Origin: Lachnospiraceae bacterium
GTDB taxonomy: Bacteria > Bacillota > Clostridia > Lachnospirales > Lachnospiraceae
Direction of reading: 5' to 3'
NCBI GenBank assembly: GCA_022792885.1
Contig: JAAWBX010000026.1
Coordinates: forward strand, 85,095-149,094
DNA: 64,000 nt
The notes under the pieces were generated by a model. That model was not told the DNA's origin and ran no database searches. It saw only the letters and a program-made list of their open reading frames with translations. The translations under genes were made by a program, and so were the position numbers. Below, one piece after another: positions 45,739 to 52,563 of the stretch (the first letter of the stretch is position 1; each line of letters opens with the position of its first letter).

Positions 45739-47577
45739 ATGGAATTTGCACGCAAACCTTTTTTCTGTTACCTGGCCGTCCTGCTTCTTTCCGTCGGCCT
45801 GCTGGCCCTTCTGCGCCTGAACCAGACGTTTCTCCCCAACGGCTCTCTTCTGCCGCCGCCGGAGGAAACGACCCTGTACACCCTGACCGACCCCGATTGG
45901 TCCCCGGATACCGGCCGCTGCCTTGTGGAACTCTCGCTTTCCTCCCCGGCCCCCGTCTCTTTTGCCATCGTCCGATCCGCCGCCGGCCCGATCCGCGTAA
46001 CCATCAACGGCATCCCTCACGAAAATCTGTCCTATTATCCCAACAGCCGCCAGATCGTTTTTTTAAATCTCACCTCCGACGAAGTCCAAAAAAAAGGCGA
46101 CCGGATCCGTCTGGAAATTTATACCGAACGCTGGGACAGTTCCGATCAGATCTATGTCGGAAGCGAATATATTATTCAGCAGACTTTCCTGCTTCATTAC
46201 CGCATCCTGCGCGCCGTGGTCCTGACCATTCTTTTTATCATGTTTTTCTATGGCCTCTCTTTGTACTATTTTAAACAAAGCGAGCGGTACCTGCGCTATT
46301 TTCTTGCCTATATGGCCCTTTTGATCCTGTGGCTTATGATGACCGGCACCCGGTTCCTGGATTTTCTTCCCACCGGTCCCTATAACTTCATCCAGGTATG
46401 CGGACACCTGTACGTGGCCTATATGCCGTTCTGTATCTGTCTCATGCTGACGGAAATGCCGCTTCCTTCCCGGCTCCAATTTTTCTTCCGCTGGCAGGGT
46501 ATGCTTTTCGTCCCTCTTTTTCTCGGCATCCCGGCCTACCGGACCAGTTTCGCTTTCGTCACCGGATGCATTCTTTTTCTCTGCTTCCTCTTTGGGGGAC
46601 GGGCCGTCATCTGGCGCTGCCGGAAAAAGCTTCCCGGCTGCTATATCCTGTTAATCGGTTTCGCCGTTATGGTGGGCTGGAAATTCCAGGCTCTTCTGGT
46701 GGATTACGGACTGGCGGCCGACAGCCTCCTGTTCTTCCTTATGAGAAAAACCCGTTTTCTAAATCTCCCCTTTTCATTCGCCTACCTGCTTTTTGTTAAT
46801 CAAAAATTCGCCGGCAAATTTCAGGAAGCCGAAGACTTAAGCTGCCTTCTGGAACAGAAGGTCCGGGAACGGACCGCGGAACTGAACCGCCAGCAGGAAC
46901 TCCGACGGGGCATGATGTTAAACATGTTTCACGACTTGCGGAGCCCTCTCTTCGCGATCCGCACCTGCGCCGCCTCCCTGACCGCCTCCGACCCGGGCGA
47001 AGAAGAACTTCTGACGCTGTTAAACGACCGGATCGACTTTCTCTCCTGCCTGACCGAAGATCTGTTCGCCGCCGCCAGGCTGGAGGACGACGACCTTCTG
47101 TTCTCGGAGGACCCGGTAAATCTTCATACCCTGCTGTCGCACACCGTTCAGGGCGCGCTCCCGCTCGCCAAAAAACGACAGGTTACGCTCTCCTGGCAAA
47201 GCGAAACGGAATGTTTCACCTGGGGCGACGGCTCCTACCTCGCAAGGGCCATGCAAAATCTGATCGTAAACGGGATTCAGTATACGCCGTCCGGAAAACA
47301 GGTGTTTATCACGCTCCGTTCCGCCCACAACCGCGCGCTTATCACAATCCGGGACGAGGGAAAGGGCATCGCCCCCGAAGACCTCCCTCACATCTTCGAA
47401 CGATATTTTCATAAAAACGAAACAACCCCAAACCATTCCACCGGTCTGGGGCTGTCCATCGCATACTCCATTATTCAAAAACACAAAGGGGAAATTCAGG
47501 TATCCAGCGTCCCCGGCAAAGGATCTACGTTTTCGGTATCCCTGCCGCTGTGGCACCCGCCGGCCTCAAACGTATAA
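45739..47577 (+). CDS. Sensor histidine kinase with 7TM-type sensor region
   Basis: This 612-residue protein has an N-terminal helix (about 9-27), an extracytoplasmic beta-rich domain (about 30-150) and seven or so transmembrane helices (about 155-350), resembling the 7TMR-DISM layout. The kinase core follows: H-box MFHDLRSPLFAIRT, N-box MQNLIVNGIQYTPSG, G1 IRDEGKGIAPEDLP, F-box FERYFHKNE and G2 STGLGLSIAYSII. All catalytic motifs are intact. The partner regulator is encoded convergently, overlapping by 82 bp. The signal sensed is unknown. Confidence 0.88.
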   Translation: MEFARKPFFCYLAVLLLSVGLLALLRLNQTFLPNGSLLPPPEETTLYTLTDPDWSPDTGRCLVELSLSSPAPVSFAIVRSAAGPIRVTINGIPHENLSYYPNSRQIVFLNLTSDEVQKKGDRIRLEIYTERWDSSDQIYVGSEYIIQQTFLLHYRILRAVVLTILFIMFFYGLSLYYFKQSERYLRYFLAYMALLILWLMMTGTRFLDFLPTGPYNFIQVCGHLYVAYMPFCICLMLTEMPLPSRLQFFFRWQGMLFVPLFLGIPAYRTSFAFVTGCILFLCFLFGGRAVIWRCRKKLPGCYILLIGFAVMVGWKFQALLVDYGLAADSLLFFLMRKTRFLNLPFSFAYLLFVNQKFAGKFQEAEDLSCLLEQKVRERTAELNRQQELRRGMMLNMFHDLRSPLFAIRTCAASLTASDPGEEELLTLLNDRIDFLSCLTEDLFAAARLEDDDLLFSEDPVNLHTLLSHTVQGALPLAKKRQVTLSWQSETECFTWGDGSYLARAMQNLIVNGIQYTPSGKQVFITLRSAHNRALITIRDEGKGIAPEDLPHIFERYFHKNETTPNHSTGLGLSIAYSIIQKHKGEIQVSSVPGKGSTFSVSLPLWHPPASNV

Positions 47578-48242
47578 CCTTTTCCCCAGATACTTTTCAG
47601 ATACCTGGCATTCCCCGGATCTTCCTCCAGCTTCATACGAAGATGCCGGATATGGACCAGAACGGTCCGGACGTCCCCCAGGCTCTCCTTCCCCCAGACC
47701 CGCCGATACAATTCCTCGGAAGAGAAATATTTCCCCCGATTCTGCATCAAAAAAGCCAACAGCCGGCATTCCATCGGGGGAAGTGCGATCTCCCGGCCGT
47801 CTTTATATAAGCGGTTATCCGACACGTTCAGCCGGAACCCGCCCGCCGTCACTTCTTCCTTCGGCACATCCCGAAAATCCCTTCGGCTTCGTCTTAAATT
47901 CGCTTCAATCCTGGCCAGCAAAACGTCATTGTCAAAAGGCTTCACCAGAAAATCGTCACCCCCCGCGTCTAGCGCCCGAATGATCGTATCGCTGTCGTCC
48001 AGACAACTAAAAAAAATAATCGGACAATCCTGCCACTGTCGCAACTGACGGCAAAGGGAGACTCCGTCCGCATCGGGCAAAAGAACATCCAGTAAAATAA
48101 TATCGTAAGCATCTCTGGCTCTTCCCAGCGCTTCACCGGAAGTCTTGGCATAATTCACCTGATAATTTCCCCGATTTTTCAGATAATAAATCAGCACTTT
48201 CGCGATAAATTCATCGTCTTCCACCAAAAGTACCTGTATCAT
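47496..48242 (-). CDS. OmpR-family response regulator
   Basis: This 248-residue protein has a receiver domain (VEDDE acidic pocket, phosphoacceptor Asp in IILLDVLLPDADG, conserved Lys in FLVKPFD) and a winged-helix output domain (PPMECRLLAFLMQNRGKYFS, RTVLVHIRHLRMKLEEDPGN, IWGKGYTFE). About 20 extra residues after GKGYTFE are encoded antisense to the kinase C-terminus. It is the likely partner of the neighbouring kinase. Confidence 0.93.
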   Translation of the reverse strand: MIQVLLVEDDEFIAKVLIYYLKNRGNYQVNYAKTSGEALGRARDAYDIILLDVLLPDADGVSLCRQLRQWQDCPIIFFSCLDDSDTIIRALDAGGDDFLVKPFDNDVLLARIEANLRRSRRDFRDVPKEEVTAGGFRLNVSDNRLYKDGREIALPPMECRLLAFLMQNRGKYFSSEELYRRVWGKESLGDVRTVLVHIRHLRMKLEEDPGNARYLKSIWGKGYTFEAGGCHSGRDTENVDPLPGTLDT

Positions 48243-48286
48243 CTCTTACACCCCCGTCCTTTTACCGATACCCTTCTTCGCCTTTT

Positions 48287-48315
48287 ATTATAGTCAAAGA
48301 TGCATCGGTTGACAA
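48287..48315 (-). promoter_or_regulatory. Promoter of the response regulator
   Basis: Minus-strand TTGTCA (48310-48315), 17 bases, TATAAT (48287-48292). The -35 lies in GGCTCTTGTCAA, also seen at the putative hprK promoter and similar to the repeat termini. Confidence 0.7.
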
Positions 48316-48343
48316 GAGCCTGCTCAATCGACGAAAATAACCT

Positions 48344-48973
48344 TTAACCGGCAATCGGTGAACCGCAGTATTCGCATTCCTTTACCGCGCCGGATCGAAC
48401 GGTATTAACCGCACCGCAGTGAGGGCATTGAATCACCCGGGCAGCCGTTTCCTTCTCCGGTTCCCCGACAGACGAATCAAAACGGACCGGCGCCGTCATT
48501 CGTTCCGGCATCACCAATTCCCTGCGCTCCAAATCCACATAAGAGTCGGCGAAATAACCCATTCTCAGCATAGACTGCAGATCCGTCACGGCCTGCTCAT
48601 AGGTAGTCGGATATGCCGCCGCAATCCGGTCGATCAGGGCGTCGCCCCCGCTTCGAACAATCGAAACATAACGCTCGTATCTCTGCGCCCTCATCTGAAG
48701 ATCGGCGCCTTTTCGCAGGCAGAGCCATCCGCCTCCCCCGCATAAAACCGTCATCATAATCGTCGCGCCGACGGCAGGCGAACCGTCCACGTAACGAAGT
48801 TCCCCCGTCACCCCCATAAGCAGGTATATCGCCGCAAAAACCATCAGAACCCAGCCCCATTTTCGATAAGAAGCCCCCCGCTTCCTGTCATCTCTTCTTT
48901 TCACGGGCAGCTTTCCGTTACCGGACGCCCTGGTATGGGGACTTTCCTTTGCCGATCTCCTCTCCATATCCAT
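48344..48973 (-). CDS. Membrane protein with C-terminal zinc ribbon (YdjG/YdjH-like), copy 1
   Basis: This 209-residue protein has a basic N-terminal 38 residues, two transmembrane helices (about 40-58 and 68-86), a soluble helical region (RYERYVSIVRSGGDALIDRI, then MLRMGYFADSYVDLERRELV) and a four-cysteine ribbon (CPHCGAVNTVRSGAVKECEYCG). The next gene is a paralogue. The arrangement beside an SPFH protein recalls Bacillus YdjG/YdjH/YdjI. It is the last gene of the operon. Confidence 0.72.
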   Translation of the reverse strand: MDMERRSAKESPHTRASGNGKLPVKRRDDRKRGASYRKWGWVLMVFAAIYLLMGVTGELRYVDGSPAVGATIMMTVLCGGGGWLCLRKGADLQMRAQRYERYVSIVRSGGDALIDRIAAAYPTTYEQAVTDLQSMLRMGYFADSYVDLERRELVMPERMTAPVRFDSSVGEPEKETAARVIQCPHCGAVNTVRSGAVKECEYCGSPIAG

Positions 48974-48982
48974 CCCTCTCGC

Positions 48983-49546
48983 CTACTCTGAAATCTGTGA
49001 ACCACAGTATTCGCATTCTCCGGCCGTTCCTGACACGATCCTGTTGACCGCTCCGCACCGCCGGCACGTCACCATCGCATAATTCCTGTCTTGTCCGCTC
49101 TCCCCGGATATCAAGCCCGCCTGCTCACCCGGCGCCCGATTCGATATTACCAGACGATTACGCGAAACGTCAAGATACGCACCGGGAAACAGTCCGAACG
49201 CAAGCATATCCTTCACGTTTTCCGTCACTTCCGAAATCGTCGCGCCGGCCGAAGCCGCCAAAAAATCCAGCGAGTGATCCGGATCCGCCGCAAGCCTGGC
49301 CGAATAGTCGGAAAAAATCCGGATTCGTTTTATTTTTCGATTCCCGAGAAGAATCAGCCGCATCCCAAGCCCGCCGATAACGGCAAACAAAAGCACCATT
49401 ACCACATCCAGAATCTTCGATATCTGAGGCAGCGCAATAAGTACGACTCCCCCGCCGAACAACGCGAGAGGCCAGCCAAAAAACCTCTGTACCCCGGCTT
49501 CTATGCGCAATTTTCTCACCATGAATTCCGCACGATCCTCCGCCAT
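48983..49546 (-). CDS. Membrane protein with C-terminal zinc ribbon (YdjG/YdjH-like), copy 2
   Basis: This 187-residue paralogue of the following gene has the same layout: two transmembrane helices (about 20-36 and 42-65), a soluble region (NVKDMLAFGLFPGAYLDVSR) and a four-cysteine ribbon (CRRCGAVNRIVSGTAGECEYCG). It starts 6 bp after the SPFH gene. The ribbon probably mediates protein contacts. Confidence 0.72.
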   Translation of the reverse strand: MAEDRAEFMVRKLRIEAGVQRFFGWPLALFGGGVVLIALPQISKILDVVMVLLFAVIGGLGMRLILLGNRKIKRIRIFSDYSARLAADPDHSLDFLAASAGATISEVTENVKDMLAFGLFPGAYLDVSRNRLVISNRAPGEQAGLISGESGQDRNYAMVTCRRCGAVNRIVSGTAGECEYCGSQISE

Positions 49547-49552
49547 TCTCCT

Positions 49553-50704
49553 TTACCTCTGATCTTCCACTAATCTCGTTCCGCATTCCGGGCAGAATTT
49601 CGGCGCTCCCTGAACCGGCGCCTGGCAGACAGGACAGGACCTCTTAAGCGCTCTGCCGCATTCCGGACAAAACCGCGTATGTTTGCCGGGAAGTTCCGCG
49701 CCGCAATAAGGGCAGGGCCGAATCTCCTCTCTCCTGGCCGTATCGCAGCCGCAGTCGGCGCAAAAACGTTTATTCTTCGGCATAGCCGCTTTGCAGGCAG
49801 GACAGATTTTGCTCTCCTCCGCGCTTGTATTCAGAACACTCGCAAGGCCGCCGAACTGACGCCCGGCCGCGCCGCCCATGGCGACTCCCATGCCAAGGCC
49901 AAGCCCGGCCCCCATAAACCCGGAAGAAGAACCGGGATTCTGAACCGCCCCTTCCAGCGTATCAAAAGAGCGCTCCTGCTGATAATTATAACCGATAATA
50001 TTCATCTCCGCCTTTTTCGCCAGGGCATCCTTCAGTTTTCTGACCGCCGTGTCCTCCTCGGGGACGCTGATATCATTCACATAAAAATTAACCAGGCGGA
50101 TGCCGTACTCCGCCAGCACCGGCTGCATCTTCTCCTGAAGAAAGCAGGAAAGTTCTTCAATATAAGCGTTGATCTCCACGATACTGATCTGCTTATGGAC
50201 CAGATAGGAGGAGATGGCGTCTTTTACTTTTGTCAAATACAAACCGCGGAAATATTTTAAAATGCTGCTCTGATCGAAGACCGAAAGGGTTCCCACCAAT
50301 TTAACGAGAAACGCTTTTGAATTTTCAATGCGGATACCGAATTGACCAAACGCCCGAATCGGAATGAATACGGAATACTTCGGATCCTGCAGCTGAATGG
50401 GGGAAGCGGTCCCCCATTTAATATCGAACGAGTTCGCCCGATTCACATACCAGACTTCCGCCGTAAAAGGGGACCGGCCTCCAAAGGGAAGATTGAGCAC
50501 CCGGTTCAAAATCGGAATATTATTCGTTGACAGCGTATAGCGGCCGCTCGGAAACACATCCAAAGCCCGGCCGCCTTTAAACAAAATCGCCTCCTGAGAT
50601 TCGCTTACGATCAACTGCGTCCAGGTTCCCAGCTCCTCGCTCGGATATTTCCAGGCAAACATATCCGGATTGCCGTTATATTTGATTACTTCCACGACTG
50701 CCAT
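49553..50704 (-). CDS. SPFH-domain protein with zinc-ribbon tail (YdjI-like)
   Basis: This 383-residue protein has an SPFH/virion-core-like domain (about 25-235; LIVSESQEAILFKGGRALDV, RAFGQFGIRIENSKAFLVKL), a glycine-rich linker (GAGLGLGMGVAMGG) and three zinc-ribbon segments with CxxC pairs (CPACKAAMPKNKRFCADCGC; CPYCGAELPGKHTRFCPECG; CPVCQAPVQGAPKFCPECG). In Bacillus the homologue YdjI is encoded with PspA and YdjGH and takes part in envelope-stress response at the membrane. No PspA gene is seen here. Confidence 0.85.
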   Translation of the reverse strand: MAVVEVIKYNGNPDMFAWKYPSEELGTWTQLIVSESQEAILFKGGRALDVFPSGRYTLSTNNIPILNRVLNLPFGGRSPFTAEVWYVNRANSFDIKWGTASPIQLQDPKYSVFIPIRAFGQFGIRIENSKAFLVKLVGTLSVFDQSSILKYFRGLYLTKVKDAISSYLVHKQISIVEINAYIEELSCFLQEKMQPVLAEYGIRLVNFYVNDISVPEEDTAVRKLKDALAKKAEMNIIGYNYQQERSFDTLEGAVQNPGSSSGFMGAGLGLGMGVAMGGAAGRQFGGLASVLNTSAEESKICPACKAAMPKNKRFCADCGCDTARREEIRPCPYCGAELPGKHTRFCPECGRALKRSCPVCQAPVQGAPKFCPECGTRLVEDQR

Positions 50705-50717
50705 TCCCGTCTCCTCC

Positions 50718-51353
50718 TCAAATCAGATGGCTTATCAGCCGAATCTGCCGGTCTCTGTCCCGTATCACCTTTTTTGCCCGGCGTATCCCGTCCTCGATGC
50801 CGGACAGATTCTCCGACCGGATCTCCGCCAGATTTTCCGCCTCCGCCAGCAACATCCTGGCGATTCCCCGCAGCCGGTCATCCATATCCGAAACATCCGC
50901 CGAACCGGCGGGTTCCGAAAATCGCAGATCATCCAGAAGGCTGTCCATTAACGGCAGAACTTCCTTCTTCGCCTCCGTGCGCCATCCCGCCAGACAGTCC
51001 CTTACCGCTTCGAATTCACAGATCAGAATTTGCTTTTCATAAGCGCGGCCGTCCCGAAAACGTTCCCTTTGAAAGACCCGGCTGCGAAACACGAACAGCC
51101 CCCCGGTCAACGCGGCGTACACCAGAAAAGCCAGCATATGTATGCGGCCAAACAATAAAAGATCCGTCCGGATCAGAAAATCAAACAAAAGATTGAATCC
51201 CGTCATCAGCCCGATATAGACAATCGAAAGAACCGCCATGGAAATCTCCACCGGGAAAGCGGCGTTTTGCCTCTCCTTTGACGCCGTAATTCCAAAAACG
51301 GCCACAACGAGCAGAATCAGAAAAAAACCCAGTCCAATCCAGAATATCTTCAT
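50718..51353 (-). CDS. Membrane protein with helical cytoplasmic domain
   Basis: This 211-residue protein has three or so transmembrane helices in the first 105 residues (WIGLGFFLILLVVAVFGI; IVYIGLMTGFNLLFDFLI; HMLAFLVYAALTGGLFVF). A C-terminal half of charged helices follows (YEKQILICEFEAVRDCLAGW, ENLSGIEDGIRRAKKVIRDR) with coiled-coil potential. I do not recognise the family. It lies between the ribbon-helix-helix gene (4-bp overlap) and the SPFH gene (13-bp gap), so it should belong to the same membrane module. Confidence 0.65.
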   Translation of the reverse strand: MKIFWIGLGFFLILLVVAVFGITASKERQNAAFPVEISMAVLSIVYIGLMTGFNLLFDFLIRTDLLLFGRIHMLAFLVYAALTGGLFVFRSRVFQRERFRDGRAYEKQILICEFEAVRDCLAGWRTEAKKEVLPLMDSLLDDLRFSEPAGSADVSDMDDRLRGIARMLLAEAENLAEIRSENLSGIEDGIRRAKKVIRDRDRQIRLISHLI

Positions 51354-51559
51354 GCCCCTCCCCCTCTTTCATCGGCTTCCGCTTCAAGATTATCAATCGC
51401 AAATTCCAGGCACAGCATAATGATCTCATTCCGATTCCGCCCGGTCTTCTCCGCAATACGATCCAGTGCCCGGATCATGTCATTGGGCAATCTTGCCGAT
51501 ATTACGGAGGTTTCGCCCTTGTAGCGTTTCGGCGGTATTACCAGTTTTTTACCGGCCAA
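51350..51559 (-). CDS. Ribbon-helix-helix (CopG/Arc-type) regulator
   Basis: This 69-residue protein has one RHH fold: SVISARLPNDMIRALDRIAE, then TGRNRNEIIMLCLEFAID. It should bind DNA as a dimer and probably controls its own operon. The ORF extends to 51604, but that TTG lies in the -10. The TTG at 51559 has AGGGGAGG nine bases upstream and is chosen; a GTG at 51586 is another option. Confidence 0.75.
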   Translation of the reverse strand: MAGKKLVIPPKRYKGETSVISARLPNDMIRALDRIAEKTGRNRNEIIMLCLEFAIDNLEAEADERGGGA

Positions 51560-51603
51560 AATAATATACCTCCCCTTTCGATCCACCGTGTCCTTCTGAC
51601 ACA

Positions 51604-51632
51604 AATATACTACAAATGTTTACAACCGTCAA
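51604..51632 (-). promoter_or_regulatory. Promoter of the RHH-SPFH operon
   Basis: Minus-strand TTGACG (51627-51632), 17 bases, TATATT (51604-51609). Two ATTTGTrGT direct repeats overlap the -10 and could be the RHH operator; that part is inference. Confidence 0.7.
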
Positions 51633-51645
51633 CAAACTTTTTACC

Positions 51646-52563
51646 TCAGGAATCCTTTACCAGCGTCAGTTCCACCTCCCGGGAGAGCAGTACCCGGCCG
51701 TCTTTTAACCGATAGATCACCTTCATATCAAAGCGGCCTGCCAGGGGGATTCCCTCCTCCGGCCCCAGTACAAAACAGGCCGTGGAAACGCCGTCCGCCA
51801 GCAGAGAACTCTTTCCGATCAGCGTCACCATTTCCACCTCGTTCTGAACCGGCCAGCCGGTCCTGGGATCCAAGAGATGATGATAGCGGACGCCGTCCAA
51901 GGTAAATCCCCTTTCGTAGGTCCCGCTGGTCACGGCCGTCTCGTCCATGCTGGGAAAAGCCGCCCAGAAATCCCGCCCCGTCACGCCGTCCGGCTTCTGA
52001 AGACCGATCATCCAGGGACCCCCTTCCGGTTTCGTCCCGATCGTGATCACATTCCCTCCGAAATTCAGCAATCCGTTCGTTACGCCCCGCTCCCGCAAAA
52101 ACTCCGCCACCCGGTCGGCGATATAACCCTTGGCAATCCCGCCCACGTCCACCTGCATCCCCGCCGGTATCGTCACGCAGTCCCCTTCCAGCCGGATTTT
52201 TCCGGCATCCATAAGAGTCAGCGCCCGACGGATTTTTTCCGGCGCCGGCAGAACCGGTTTCTCCGCCTTAAAATTCCAGAGCGACGTAACCGCTCCCACC
52301 GTCATGTTAAACGCGCCCTTCGACGCCTCATAAATCTCGCAGCCCGCCTTCAAAATCCGCATCGTATGCTCCGACACCGGCACCGGTCTTCCTTCCGCGT
52401 GATTGATGCGCCAGATATCGCTGGCCTTCTCGGATTTGCTCAACAGCCGATGATACGCCCGGCATTGTTCCATCGCCTCTTCCAAAAGCTCGGAGGAAGC
52501 GCAGGCGTCGATCACGTTTACCGTATCAAAATAGTCTCCCTGTACCCGATTTCTCTCATTCAT
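51646..52563 (-). CDS. apbE: FAD:protein FMN transferase
   Basis: This 305-residue ApbE-family enzyme moves FMN from FAD to a Thr of target proteins. Signatures are GAFNMTVGAVTSLW, VDVGGIAKGYIADRV, GLLNFGGNVITIG and ERGFTLDGVRYHHLLDPRTG. There is no signal peptide or lipobox, so it should act in the cytoplasm, which suits the Tat-exported flavoprotein at 43.3 kb. The FMN lipoprotein at 36.7 kb is another possible target. It overlaps the transglutaminase gene by 8 bp. Confidence 0.93.
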   Translation of the reverse strand: MNERNRVQGDYFDTVNVIDACASSELLEEAMEQCRAYHRLLSKSEKASDIWRINHAEGRPVPVSEHTMRILKAGCEIYEASKGAFNMTVGAVTSLWNFKAEKPVLPAPEKIRRALTLMDAGKIRLEGDCVTIPAGMQVDVGGIAKGYIADRVAEFLRERGVTNGLLNFGGNVITIGTKPEGGPWMIGLQKPDGVTGRDFWAAFPSMDETAVTSGTYERGFTLDGVRYHHLLDPRTGWPVQNEVEMVTLIGKSSLLADGVSTACFVLGPEEGIPLAGRFDMKVIYRLKDGRVLLSREVELTLVKDS

